NCBI RefSeq assembly: GCF_007746795.1
Contig: NZ_CP036343.1
Coordinates: 2,278,869-2,342,868, forward strand
DNA length: 64,000 nucleotides
DNA from: Gimesia algae
GTDB taxonomy: Bacteria > Planctomycetota > Planctomycetia > Planctomycetales > Planctomycetaceae
Reading direction: 5' to 3'
Under the pieces are notes generated by a model. It did no database searches. It was not told the origin of the DNA and worked only from the letters and a program-made list of their open reading frames with translations. This document shows, one piece after another, positions 25,939 through 35,223 of the stretch (positions are counted from its first letter, which is position 1; every line of letters starts with the position of its first letter). The position numbers and the translations under genes are program-made.

Positions 25939-27504
25939 ATGAACAACAATAAACCACTGTTTATTGCGAGTTTTATGACGCTCATCGCCGCCGGCGTGGG
26001 GTTTGCCATTCGTGGAGGTATTCTGGCTGACTGGGGAGCCCAGTATGGATTTACCAAATTTGAACTGGGAACAATCACTGGCGGCGGACTGGTTGGTTTC
26101 GGAATTGTGATCCTGCTAGCCAGTCTAATTACAGACAATGTCGGTTATAAACCCATCCTGCTGCTGGCGTTCATTCTGCATGTTCTCTCTGCATTAATTA
26201 CATTCGCAGCCACACCGGTTTTCGAAGCCGCTGGTAAAGATGCCACTTACTGGTGCCTCTATATCGGTATGTTCATGTTCGCTGTCGCCAACGGCCTGTG
26301 TGAAGCGGTGATCAACCCTCTGGTGGCGACACTCTACCCCCACAAGAAAACGCATTACCTCAACATTCTGCATGCTGGCTGGCCCGGCGGTTTGATTATA
26401 GGTGGGATTGTGGCCGCCATTTATGCCAACATGAAAGAAACCACAGAGTGGCTCCGGTGGGAAATTCCGATGGCTGTGTTTCTGATCCCGACTCTCATTT
26501 ATGGCTTCATTGTCATCAAACAGAAATTCCCTCTTTCCGAAGCGAAGTCGGCTGGCGTCAGTTTTGGGCAAATGTTGATGACCTTTGCCAGTCCGTTACT
26601 GATCTTCCTACTACTATTACAGGCATGTGTTGGGTATGTAGAACTGGGTACTGACAGTTGGATTGCCAGTATTACGGAATCTATTCTGGAAGGCCAGGGA
26701 GAAGGTCAGGGGCTTTACCTTTTTATCTATGCATCTTCAATCATGTTCGTCCTGCGTTTCTTTGCCGGCCCGATCGTAGAAAAAATCAATCCACTGGGCC
26801 TGCTCTGCATCAGCGCCTGCTTTGGTGCCGTGGGTCTCTACATGATTGGAACATTCGAGGCAGCAATTTACATCTGGCTGGCAATGACTGTTTACAGTCT
26901 GGGTAAAACATTCCTCTGGCCCACCATGCTGGGTGTGGTCGGTGAACGATTCCCTAAAGGGGGCGCTCTGACCATGGGCGCTATGGGAGGCATCGGCATG
27001 CTGTCGGCTGGACTGCTCGGTGGTCCGGGCATCGGCTACAACCAGGACTATTATGCGACACAGAAACTGGAATCGCTTTCTCCTGATGCCTATGAACGCT
27101 ACTCCGCAGCAGAGGAAAAGGGCTTTCTCTTTCTGCCGGAGATCAAGGGCCTCAACGGTCAGAAAGTTGATGTTCTGAAGAACGATGGCGAAGAACTGGA
27201 CAAGGCTGTGGAACAGCTGAAAGCAGAAGGTAAGACGAACGAAAACATCGAGACATTGAATCAATGGTGGCAAGGTGCAGAAGAATATGCCAAAGAGGAT
27301 CAACCGGAAGTTAAAAAAGCCGGTATCTACGGCGGTCGGATGGCCCTCAAATGCACGGCCTTAGTTCCGTTGTTCATGGCCTTCGGCTACCTGATTCTCG
27401 TATTCTACTTCTACAGCAAAGGTGGTTACAAAGCGGAAGTGCTGCATGGCGAAGAACCCGTGGGTGAACACTATACCGGAGGTGTGGAAGGACCTGTGGA
27501 ATAA
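25939..27504 (+). CDS. MFS transporter
   Basis: The 521-residue product has twelve predicted membrane helices and the glycine-rich helix packing of the major facilitator superfamily. It starts MNNNKPLFIASFMTLIAAG and carries EAVINPLVATLYPHKKTHYL in the region of helices 4-5. A soluble insertion of about 90 charged residues (roughly 380-470, rich in Glu and Lys) lies between helices 10 and 11, which is unusual. The substrate is unknown; the first part resembles sugar/fucose-type permeases. A strong terminator follows 24 bp after the stop, so it is transcribed alone or as the last gene. Confidence 0.82.
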   Translation: MNNNKPLFIASFMTLIAAGVGFAIRGGILADWGAQYGFTKFELGTITGGGLVGFGIVILLASLITDNVGYKPILLLAFILHVLSALITFAATPVFEAAGKDATYWCLYIGMFMFAVANGLCEAVINPLVATLYPHKKTHYLNILHAGWPGGLIIGGIVAAIYANMKETTEWLRWEIPMAVFLIPTLIYGFIVIKQKFPLSEAKSAGVSFGQMLMTFASPLLIFLLLLQACVGYVELGTDSWIASITESILEGQGEGQGLYLFIYASSIMFVLRFFAGPIVEKINPLGLLCISACFGAVGLYMIGTFEAAIYIWLAMTVYSLGKTFLWPTMLGVVGERFPKGGALTMGAMGGIGMLSAGLLGGPGIGYNQDYYATQKLESLSPDAYERYSAAEEKGFLFLPEIKGLNGQKVDVLKNDGEELDKAVEQLKAEGKTNENIETLNQWWQGAEEYAKEDQPEVKKAGIYGGRMALKCTALVPLFMAFGYLILVFYFYSKGGYKAEVLHGEEPVGEHYTGGVEGPVE

Positions 27505-27527
27505 CAAACCATTTCGTAGAAACAATG

Positions 27528-27562
27528 GAACGACTACCCGCCTGCGGGTAGTCGTTCTTTCA
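27528..27562 (+). terminator. Rho-independent terminator after the MFS gene
   Basis: GAACGACTACCCG and CGGGTAGTCGTTC form a perfect 13-bp stem with a CCTG loop, followed by TTTCATTTTC. It ends the MFS transcript and, being symmetrical, might also work from the other side. Confidence 0.85.
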
Positions 27563-27742
27563 TTTTCAATCCTCACCACAATTTGATGAGTTTGACAGTA
27601 GTCAGTACCACCAGAGGAAAACGAATACACCAGCTTTAAAGGGTTGACTTTTAAGCCAATTGCTGGATAACTGAATGATCGTTCCGCGTAAAACAACAGA
27701 ATTATCACTACCATATAATGATCTGATAACAGGTACGCTCTC

Positions 27743-28972
27743 ATGGATAATCCATTTCCCGAAGCTCAAACATTTGTCACGCATCTTGAGTGTGGAATGC
27801 ACCATGATCGTTACGAAGCCGATCAGTTGCACGGACTTTCTCAAGCGGGAAAACCTCTGCTGGTCAAATATGATTTAGAGGCGCTCACCCAGGCAGTCAC
27901 AAAGGAAGTACTGGCCACCCGCCCGGCCACGCTCTGGCGGTACCGCGAATTCCTGCCGGTACGCAAATCAGAAAATATTGTAAGCCTGGGAGAAGTCCAC
28001 ACTCCCCTGATCCCCGTTCCCCGCCTGCAGGGAGGAAACGGTACGGTCTGGATAAAAGACGAGGGTCGGCTCCCCACAGGTTCGTTCAAAGCCCGGGGAC
28101 TCTGTATGGCTGTTTCGATGGCGAAAGAACTGGGAGTCTCCAAAGTCGCGATGCCGACCAATGGCAATGCAGGCGCTGCGCTGGCCGCCTATGGTACCCG
28201 GGCCGGCATGAAGTCCTATATCTTCTGCCCGGACGATACACCGGAAATCAATGTGCGCGAGATTGCTGCCCAGGGAGCGCAGGTCTGGCGTGTGAATGGT
28301 CTGATCAATGACTGCGGCAAGATCGTCGGTCAGGGTAAGGAACAGGTGGGCTGGTTTGATTTTTCAACCCTCAAAGAACCGTATCGCATCGAAGGAAAAA
28401 AAACGATGGGACTGGAACTGGCCGACCAGATGGGCTGGGAGGTTCCCGACGTGATTCTATATCCGACTGGTGGCGGGACCGGACTGATTGGGATGTGGAA
28501 GGCGTTTAACGAACTCAAAGCGATGGGCTGGCTGAAAGGCAAACTGCCCCGCATGATCGCCGTCCAGGCATCTGGCTGTGCTCCCATGGTCAAAGCCTAC
28601 GAAGCCGGTGAAGAACACGCAGAACTCTGGCAGAATGCCCACACGGTGGCAGCCGGAATTCGCGTCCCGGTTGCGGTAGGCGATTTTCTGATCTTACGAG
28701 CTGTCCGGGAAAGCAATGGTTTCGCGACAGCCGTCGACGATGAACTGATCACCGCCGCTCTGGATGAATGCTCTCAGAAGGAAGGGTTCCTGATGTGCCC
28801 GGAAGGAGCTGCCACCTACGCCGCCTACAAACAGGAACTGGCCTCGGGCAGAATCAGCCCGGACGAGAGTGCTGTACTGTTCAACTGTGCCACCGGTTTG
28901 AAATATGAACTCCCGCCAGCCGACCAGTCGATCGACATTAATCAGCCGATCGATTACTCTCAATTTAATTGA
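27743..28972 (+). CDS. thrC: threonine synthase
   Basis: The enzyme converts O-phosphohomoserine to threonine with pyridoxal phosphate. The PLP lysine lies in LPTGSFKARGLCMAV, followed by PTNGNAGAALAAYG (phosphate loop) and YPTGGGTGLIGMW (second phosphate-binding glycine loop). At 409 residues with an N-terminal extension bearing CGMHHDRYEA it fits the class of longer bacterial/archaeal threonine synthases. A related PLP lyase of the same fold is the alternative. The next gene, a 2-hydroxyacid dehydrogenase, follows after 42 bp on the same strand. Confidence 0.88.
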   Translation: MDNPFPEAQTFVTHLECGMHHDRYEADQLHGLSQAGKPLLVKYDLEALTQAVTKEVLATRPATLWRYREFLPVRKSENIVSLGEVHTPLIPVPRLQGGNGTVWIKDEGRLPTGSFKARGLCMAVSMAKELGVSKVAMPTNGNAGAALAAYGTRAGMKSYIFCPDDTPEINVREIAAQGAQVWRVNGLINDCGKIVGQGKEQVGWFDFSTLKEPYRIEGKKTMGLELADQMGWEVPDVILYPTGGGTGLIGMWKAFNELKAMGWLKGKLPRMIAVQASGCAPMVKAYEAGEEHAELWQNAHTVAAGIRVPVAVGDFLILRAVRESNGFATAVDDELITAALDECSQKEGFLMCPEGAATYAAYKQELASGRISPDESAVLFNCATGLKYELPPADQSIDINQPIDYSQFN

Positions 28973-29014
28973 TCGACGCTGTAGTAGTAAAACGTTATCG
29001 CAGGAAGTAGTGAC

Positions 29015-29965
29015 ATGAGCGATGTTCTGGTAACAGAGAATATTCAAGGCGTGTCCATGAATCGTCTCATCCAGGAGCACGATGTCGAGTTCGATGCCTA
29101 CCTGTGGCAGAATACCGATCTGCTCAAACAGAAAATCCAAAACACCAAAGCCTTGATCGTCAGAAATCAGACGAAAGTCGATCGCGAGTTGATCGATGCT
29201 GCCCCCGACTTGAAAATCATCGCCCGGGCTGGCGTGGGTCTGGATAATGTAGACACAGAGTATGCCCACGAAAAAGGGATCGTGGTCTGTTTTACTCCGG
29301 ATGCCAATTCACTCTCTGTAGCAGAACTTACTATCGGACTGATGCTGGCTTTAATGAGAAAAATTCCGGAAGCACGCCAGGATACCCTGACCGGCGGCTG
29401 GAACCGACTCAAATTTACCGGCAGTGAACTATATGGGAAGTCGTTCGGGCTGATCGGCATGGGACGCATTGGTTCCCTCACTGCGACTCGCGCAAAGGCA
29501 TTCGGGATGAATATCCTCGCCGCCGACCCGTTTCTGAAAGCAGACGCGCCACAACTCAAAGAACTGAATGCCACCCTGCTCTCACTCGATGATCTACTGG
29601 CTGAGTCAGATGTCGTTTCCTGCCATAGCCCGTTGACTCCCGACACACGCAAAATGCTGACTTATCAGCATTTCAGAAGAATGAAACCGGATGCCTTTTT
29701 CATCAACACCTCGCGCGGCGAAGTCGTTGATGAACGCGGACTGACCCAGGCTTTGCTTGAGCATAAACTGGCCGGAGCGGCGTTAGATGTTCGAGAAACA
29801 GAGCCCCCCAAACAGAGTCCTTTGAATCAGATGGAAAATGTCATCTTAACCCCTCACATCGCCGCGTTTACTGTCGAAGCACAGGCTCGAGTGGTCGATT
29901 CGGTCTGCGAAGATGTGCGTCTGGTGTTGAGCGGAAAAAAAGCAATCAATGTTTTTGAACCTTAA
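29015..29965 (+). CDS. D-2-hydroxyacid dehydrogenase (phosphoglycerate dehydrogenase-like)
   Basis: The 316-residue enzyme has the NAD-binding motif GLIGMGRIGSLTATRA at about residue 147 and the catalytic residues Arg (ARAGVGLDNVD region), Glu (DVRETEPP) and His (LTPHIAAFT). This is the short form without the C-terminal ACT domain of full-length SerA, so it could be phosphoglycerate dehydrogenase or a related D-2-hydroxyacid dehydrogenase. AGGAAG stands seven bases before the ATG. It lies 18 bp ahead of an MFS transporter gene, so a role in using an imported hydroxy or keto acid is possible. Confidence 0.87.
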   Translation: MSDVLVTENIQGVSMNRLIQEHDVEFDAYLWQNTDLLKQKIQNTKALIVRNQTKVDRELIDAAPDLKIIARAGVGLDNVDTEYAHEKGIVVCFTPDANSLSVAELTIGLMLALMRKIPEARQDTLTGGWNRLKFTGSELYGKSFGLIGMGRIGSLTATRAKAFGMNILAADPFLKADAPQLKELNATLLSLDDLLAESDVVSCHSPLTPDTRKMLTYQHFRRMKPDAFFINTSRGEVVDERGLTQALLEHKLAGAALDVRETEPPKQSPLNQMENVILTPHIAAFTVEAQARVVDSVCEDVRLVLSGKKAINVFEP

Positions 29966-29983
29966 ACTGAGAGACACAGCCTG

Positions 29984-31450
29984 ATGCAAGACGAACTCGA
30001 AGAAGACAAATGGTATCACGGCATTTCGCGGTACCAGTGGCTCGTTTTGACGATCGCTTCCCTGGGCTGGGTCTTTGATGTCTTCGAAGGGCAGATCTTC
30101 GTTGCCAGTATGAATGAAGCCATGCCTTCGCTCATTGAAACAGAACCACTGGATGAGGAATCCCAAAACGATCCGGTCGCTGTGGAGAAACAACAGAAAG
30201 AAATTAAAGGACGACTGGCTGTTTACAATAATATCGCGCTGGGAGCCTTTCTGATTGGCGGCGCGCTGGGAGGCATCGTCTTCGGTGCCTTAAGCGACCG
30301 GATTGGTCGTAAAAAGACAATGTCATTGACGATTCTGTTTTACTCATTCTTTACCTGTTTATCGGCGTTTTCACAGGAATGGTGGCAACTGGCCGGTTTT
30401 CGATTTCTGGTAGCACTCGGCGTGGGCGGGGAGTGGGCGGTCGCAAGTACCCTTGTTGCCGAATCGTTTCCTCCTAAAGCTCGCGCTCGAGTTGGCAGCA
30501 TTTTTCATGCTTCCAGTGTTTTTGGAACTTATCTGGCGATTCTGGCAGGTGCGTTTATCATCGGTAATGAAAGTATCCAGGAATATGCCGAAAAAGTTGA
30601 CTTCCCCAGCCTGCCCTGGCGAATTGGATTTGCGTTAGGAGTTGTACCATCGTTCCTCATCATCTGGATTCGCCGATCCATGAAAGAACCGGATTCCTGG
30701 CAACACGCTCAGGAAGCAGCGAAACAGGACAGCAGCCAGAAGATGGGCACCATTGGAGATCTCTTTCTGCCTGACTTTTTAAAGAGTACCTGCATAGGTG
30801 TGTTACTGGCAGCCATAGGCCTGGCCACATTCTGGGGAGTACACATTTATGGTAAAAATGCGTTTTTAAATTCAGTCACTGCCGACTATGTCGCGGAACA
30901 CTTTGAGGGTCAGCCCGATGTGACCTCGGAACAGATTAAAGCATTCAAAAAAGAACCCCCTGTGACAATCAAATCGCAATTAAAAAAGTGGGAAATGCTG
31001 GGAATGTTTCTGGCGACGACTGGGGGCGGCCTCGGATTACTGGCGTTTGGACCGATCTGCGAATGGGTGGGAAGACGGGGCGCATTTTTTCTGTTCAATG
31101 CTGGCGGCTTAATCAGTTCGGTTCTGCTGTTTAATGTACTTGATGGCGCTGTTGCTATCGGCTGTTTCTTGCCCATTTTTGGTTTTCTGACGCTGGGTAT
31201 GCACGCTGGTTATGCCATTTATTTCCCGGAACTCTACCCCACACGTCTGCGCGGAACTGGAACCGGTTTCTGTTTTAATGCAGGCCGCATCCTGGCAGCT
31301 CCTATCCTGTTTCTTGCTGGCTGGATGCAAAGTACTGCTGTGGGCTTGACTCTGGCGCAAACAGCGACGACGCTCAGCATGCTGTATATCATCGGTGCCA
31401 TCCTTCCTTACTTTGCGAAAGAGACCAAAGGCAGCGCTCTGATGGAATAA
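29984..31450 (+). CDS. MFS transporter, sugar/organic acid porter type
   Basis: The 488-residue product has twelve predicted helices. The loop between helices 2 and 3 carries GALSDRIGRKKTMSL, the classic MFS motif A, and GVGGEWAVASTLVAESFPP is the helix 4-5 motif seen in aromatic-acid and metabolite:H+ symporters. Two charged loops (about residues 48-72 and 300-330) are longer than usual. Its position right after the 2-hydroxyacid dehydrogenase suggests a shared substrate, probably a carboxylate. Confidence 0.85.
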   Translation: MQDELEEDKWYHGISRYQWLVLTIASLGWVFDVFEGQIFVASMNEAMPSLIETEPLDEESQNDPVAVEKQQKEIKGRLAVYNNIALGAFLIGGALGGIVFGALSDRIGRKKTMSLTILFYSFFTCLSAFSQEWWQLAGFRFLVALGVGGEWAVASTLVAESFPPKARARVGSIFHASSVFGTYLAILAGAFIIGNESIQEYAEKVDFPSLPWRIGFALGVVPSFLIIWIRRSMKEPDSWQHAQEAAKQDSSQKMGTIGDLFLPDFLKSTCIGVLLAAIGLATFWGVHIYGKNAFLNSVTADYVAEHFEGQPDVTSEQIKAFKKEPPVTIKSQLKKWEMLGMFLATTGGGLGLLAFGPICEWVGRRGAFFLFNAGGLISSVLLFNVLDGAVAIGCFLPIFGFLTLGMHAGYAIYFPELYPTRLRGTGTGFCFNAGRILAAPILFLAGWMQSTAVGLTLAQTATTLSMLYIIGAILPYFAKETKGSALME

Positions 31451-31525
31451 CTTTTCCCGCCGCGTTCACCCCCGCTTTCTCGAGTCATCAGTAAAATCTT
31501 GACTCATATTGACTTGTTCACAATC

Positions 31526-32344
31526 ATGATGTTTTCTGATCCACAGTTGTGGTTTTTTGTCCTGGCTGTCATTTTTCTGTCTGCATTCATCCAGGGAATT
31601 ATCGGGTTTGGATATGCCATCGTCGCGATGGCAGTCCTTCCTTTAATGCTGGATTTTCGCGAAGCCAATCTCCTGGTTGCTTTAAGCATCGTGTTACCCG
31701 TGATCTGGATCTTCTGGGCCTATCGGAAGCATTCGAATTTTAAAGTGCTGCTGGGAGCAATTGCAGGTTCTCTCGTAGGATTGCCTCTGGGGCTACTGAT
31801 GTTTACCGTGATTGACCTGGATTACCTGGTGCGCGGTACCGGACTGGTGATCCTGCTGATTGTGGTCGATGGTTTTTTCCAGAAACCCGTTCAAACAGAA
31901 TCCGGCCCGCAACAGGCGTCCCCAATCTGGAGTACGTTTGCCGGCTTCTGCAGCGGCTTCCTGGCCGGGTCAACCAGTATTGCCGGCCCGCCGATTGTGA
32001 TTTATGCCATCCGACAACCCTGGACACAGGACCAATACAAGGGATTTATATTTGGTTTTTTCATCCTGATCTCGATCACACGTGTCATAGGTTTGTCGTT
32101 AATGGGACTGGTCACCACGCCTGTGATCCTGACATCCGCCATTGCGATTCCGTTTGTGATCATAGGCATGGCGCTGGGTACTTTGATCGGCCCCCGAATT
32201 AATCCTGTGATTTTTAAACGTTGCCTGCTGATGTTACTCGCAGTCAGTTCGCTGTACATGGTCATTCAGGGAAGCGCCGACGAGAAAGAGCTAAAACCAG
32301 AATTGTCCGCTCGTACCACTCCCTCCACAACCATTGTCCAGTAG
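31526..32344 (+). CDS. TauE/SafE family permease
   Basis: The product of about 272 residues has eight hydrophobic helices and the paired signatures FIQGIIGFGYAIVAMAVLPL near the N-terminus and GFCSGFLAGSTSIAGPPIV after the middle, the repeated motif of the TauE/SafE (sulfite/organosulfonate exporter) family. The start is uncertain: I use ATG 31526, while a TTG at 31499 would add nine residues. It follows the MFS gene by 75 bp and converges on the arsenosugar glycosyltransferase gene. Confidence 0.83.
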   Translation: MMFSDPQLWFFVLAVIFLSAFIQGIIGFGYAIVAMAVLPLMLDFREANLLVALSIVLPVIWIFWAYRKHSNFKVLLGAIAGSLVGLPLGLLMFTVIDLDYLVRGTGLVILLIVVDGFFQKPVQTESGPQQASPIWSTFAGFCSGFLAGSTSIAGPPIVIYAIRQPWTQDQYKGFIFGFFILISITRVIGLSLMGLVTTPVILTSAIAIPFVIIGMALGTLIGPRINPVIFKRCLLMLLAVSSLYMVIQGSADEKELKPELSARTTPSTTIVQ

Positions 32345-32349
32345 CGGAA

Positions 32350-33045
32350 CTAATCTGACCGTGCTTCCCATTCCTGTATCCACTTGAGAACCTGCAGTTG
32401 TTCTGCCAGCCAGTCCTCACCTGCAGTTAATTGCCGGGCTACCAACGGCAGTTCCTGAACGGTGTCCACATCACTCAACTCAGGCAGCAGATGGATTTCA
32501 CCCAGATCCTGAATCTGTTCCCGAAGCACTTTTGCAGTGTCCTCGACACTGTAAGGTACATCCAGCCAGATTTTTGGATCGATCGTTATCTGACTGCCAA
32601 ACAGATAAAAACCTCCATCACAGGCAGGCCCGATGACAAACTGCGGTGAATCGCTATTCGTGCACAGAATCTCAACAGCTGCATTCAATAATCTCACAGG
32701 CAGATGCGGCGTATCCGCGCCCAGGAAAATGACGAAATTATATGATGCAAGCAACTGCTGTTGCACATACGCCAGCCGGGCCCCCAAGCCCCCTGCTCCC
32801 TGATCAATGGTTTCAAACTGACTCCAGAGCGGATCGTTAACTGCTTCTGGTTCAGCGACCGCCCAGAACGGAGTGACTGATTTCTGTTTTGCGGTTGTCT
32901 GCACGACTGCTGCGACTGCTTTTGCGGAAAGGATATGAAACTGCTCCGCGCGCACCGTACCGACCGACTGTGCCAGCCTGGTCTTCAAAGGAGAGTAGCC
33001 AGGAGTTTTTACGAAGACTGCGATGGCGCCTTGCTTTGACAGCAT
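32350..33045 (-). CDS. arsenosugar-type glycosyltransferase (TIGR04282 family)
   Basis: The product of 231 residues begins MLSKQGAIAVFVKTPGYSP, followed by KTRLAQSVG, and contains VIFLGADTPHLPVRLL and GPACDGGFYLFG. These are the marks of the rSAM-associated glycosyltransferase family TIGR04282, a CofC/MobA-like nucleotidyltransferase fold. I chose ATG 33045 (GGAA just upstream); an earlier frame start at 33219 gives 58 residues without family likeness, read inside the neighbouring gene. It overlaps the TIGR04283 gene by 37 bp, so the two are coupled. Confidence 0.82.
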   Translation of the reverse strand: MLSKQGAIAVFVKTPGYSPLKTRLAQSVGTVRAEQFHILSAKAVAAVVQTTAKQKSVTPFWAVAEPEAVNDPLWSQFETIDQGAGGLGARLAYVQQQLLASYNFVIFLGADTPHLPVRLLNAAVEILCTNSDSPQFVIGPACDGGFYLFGSQITIDPKIWLDVPYSVEDTAKVLREQIQDLGEIHLLPELSDVDTVQELPLVARQLTAGEDWLAEQLQVLKWIQEWEARSD

Positions 33046-33770
33046 TTCCAGGTTCGATCTTTTATCAGAAGTAATAATTGAGGGACCGCCTGCCGTGCCG
33101 TCAGCCAGAGATGTCTGACTGTCACTTTCGACCAGCCCTGCTCTCGATATTTGCGGGCACTGGTTTCGATTTCTGCGCCGTTGCACTTGAGACGTATCCC
33201 GTGTCGTCTGGCCGCCCACACCAGCAGATGATCTTCACCATAGGCTGCCTCCTCATTAAATCCCTTGAGTTCATGGAACAAAGTACTCGACAAACAGAAC
33301 CCCTGATCACCGAAGGGAACCCCCAGCACATGCGAACGAAAATAAACGCCCCAGGAATTGAGCCGCATCAGCAAAAAGCTCTGATCCCGGAATTTAAGAT
33401 TAAAATAGAGTAACGCATCCGGATATAAATTCAGGGTATTAAATAGCTGTTGGACAGCTGAGTCACTTAAGCGAGAATCGGCGTGCAAAAATAATAGATG
33501 TTCAGATTGAGCTTGTAGTGCCCCGTGATTCATCTGGATCGCCCTGCCTCTGGTTGTACGATGCCAGTGACTACGGCTGTTTAACCCGTAAGGCATGAGC
33601 TGCTCCTGAAACTCTGGCGGAGCCAAACCGTTTGAAACAAACAGGAATTCGGTAGATTCCGGGAACGCCCCCAGATCCACCAGTAAAGCCTGCCAACTGT
33701 CATCTCCCTGCAATATTGGAATAATGACCGAAATCGAGCAGGCTGTTTTTCTCTGATGAACGTTACTCAT
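33009..33770 (-). CDS. arsenosugar-type glycosyltransferase (TIGR04283 family)
   Basis: This GT-2 type enzyme of 253 residues has ISVIIPILQGDDSWQALL at the start, and LLFLHADSRLSDSAVQQL carrying the DxD-like metal site. FGDQGFCLSSTLFHELKGF is the acceptor-side motif typical of TIGR04283, the rSAM-associated glycosyltransferases found next to arsS. It would transfer a sugar in the making of arsenosugars, though the exact step is not known. It is divergent from the arsM-like gene across 224 bp. Confidence 0.83.
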   Translation of the reverse strand: MSNVHQRKTACSISVIIPILQGDDSWQALLVDLGAFPESTEFLFVSNGLAPPEFQEQLMPYGLNSRSHWHRTTRGRAIQMNHGALQAQSEHLLFLHADSRLSDSAVQQLFNTLNLYPDALLYFNLKFRDQSFLLMRLNSWGVYFRSHVLGVPFGDQGFCLSSTLFHELKGFNEEAAYGEDHLLVWAARRHGIRLKCNGAEIETSARKYREQGWSKVTVRHLWLTARQAVPQLLLLIKDRTWKCCQSKAPSQSS

Positions 33771-33994
33771 TTTTTATACTTAAACGGGAATTGTAATTCG
33801 TTTCACAGTATTTGAATTCATAGTAGTCCATAATACAAACTCCCAAAAGTAATCTTCATTCGGAAACGCAATGTTTCTGAAATTCACTGACTTGGCTATA
33901 CTGGAAGATCTTCAAGCAGCCTTTTACTTTCAGCAGTTGTTTTCGTCAGAAATTCAAAAGAAACCGAACGGACTTTAAAGGAACCTTGAGCAAG

Positions 33995-35173
33995 ATGAAT
34001 TCTGTCAATACGCAGACGTCCTCCAGTGAAGAAGAATCTGTCTATGCCCGTTATGCAAACGCGGCGCACCAGGCTGAACCGGCACTGTGTTGTCCTGTTG
34101 AATACAATCAGGAATATTTATCGATCATCCCGAAAGAGATTCTGGAAAAGGACTATGGTTGTGGTGACCCGACCCCTTATCTCTCCCCGGGCGATACCGT
34201 TCTGGATCTAGGTTCAGGGGGAGGTAAAATCTGTTACATCGCATCACAGATTGTGGGGCCTTCCGGAAAAGTAATCGGAGTGGACTGCAATGCGGAGATG
34301 CTGGCTCTGGCCCGCAAGTATCAGCAGGACGTCGCCGATCAACTCGCATACGGAAATGTTGAATTTCGCACGGGCCTGATCCAGGACCTAAAACTGGACC
34401 TGGATCTGTTGAATCAGGAATTGTCCGCCAACCCGATCGACAGTCAGGCGCGCTGGCTGGAATTACGGAATCTGGAAGAACGGCTGCGACAGGAGTCACC
34501 ACTGATTCCAGATGACTCGATTGACTGTGTGATCTCAAACTGTGTTTTAAACCTGGTACGTGAGAGCGACCGTAGCCAGTTACTGCAGGAAGTCTTTCGA
34601 GTTTTAAAACGCGGTGGGAAAGCGGTCATCAGTGATATTGTCTGTGATGAAATCGTTCCTCACCATATGCGCAAAGACCCTGAACTCTGGTCAGGATGCA
34701 TTTCTGGTGCCTTCCAGGAAGCCGCGTTTTTGAAGGCATTTGAAGACGCCGGGTTTCATGGGATCGAAATACTGAAACGCGAAGAAAACTCCTGGCAGAC
34801 AGTAGAAGGTATTGAATTCCGATCGGTGGTTGTCTCGGCGTATAAAGGTAAACAGGGCTCCTGCCTGGAACGAAATCAGGCGATGATATATCGCGGACCG
34901 TTTAAGAAAGTCGAGGATGACGATGGGCATACTTATTTTCGAGGCCAGCGGATCGCCGTCTGTGATAAAACATTTCGACTGCTGCAGGCTGCGCCTTACG
35001 CAAGCCAGTTTCTCCCGGTTGAGCCATATCAGGATATTCCCCTGGAGCAGGCACGCGAGATGGACTGTCGCAGGAATGCGATCCGCAGTCCCTTGGAAAC
35101 CAAAGGCAAAAACTTTAATCTGACTACTCAGATTATGGATGACTGCTGTAGTCCGGACAGCGGTTGCTGCTAG
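33995..35173 (+). CDS. arsM: ArsM-type arsenite methyltransferase of the arsenosugar locus
   Basis: ArsM uses S-adenosylmethionine to methylate As(III). The 392-residue product has SAM motif I VLDLGSGGGK at 69-78 and cysteines at 56 (DYGCGDP), 183 (SNCVLNL) and 235 (LWSGCISG), matching the three-cysteine arsenite site of characterised ArsM proteins. A C-terminal domain of about 130 residues ends in CCSPDSGCC, a further thiol-rich tail seen in the arsenosugar-linked subgroup. ATG 33995 is preceded by AAAGGA; a TTG three codons earlier is too close to that site. It is followed by arsS. Confidence 0.88.
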   Translation: MNSVNTQTSSSEEESVYARYANAAHQAEPALCCPVEYNQEYLSIIPKEILEKDYGCGDPTPYLSPGDTVLDLGSGGGKICYIASQIVGPSGKVIGVDCNAEMLALARKYQQDVADQLAYGNVEFRTGLIQDLKLDLDLLNQELSANPIDSQARWLELRNLEERLRQESPLIPDDSIDCVISNCVLNLVRESDRSQLLQEVFRVLKRGGKAVISDIVCDEIVPHHMRKDPELWSGCISGAFQEAAFLKAFEDAGFHGIEILKREENSWQTVEGIEFRSVVVSAYKGKQGSCLERNQAMIYRGPFKKVEDDDGHTYFRGQRIAVCDKTFRLLQAAPYASQFLPVEPYQDIPLEQAREMDCRRNAIRSPLETKGKNFNLTTQIMDDCCSPDSGCC

Positions 35174-35223
35174 ACTCCGTTTTTCGGAATAGAATTCCGT
35201 TTACACTCAAATCGGGAAGACTG

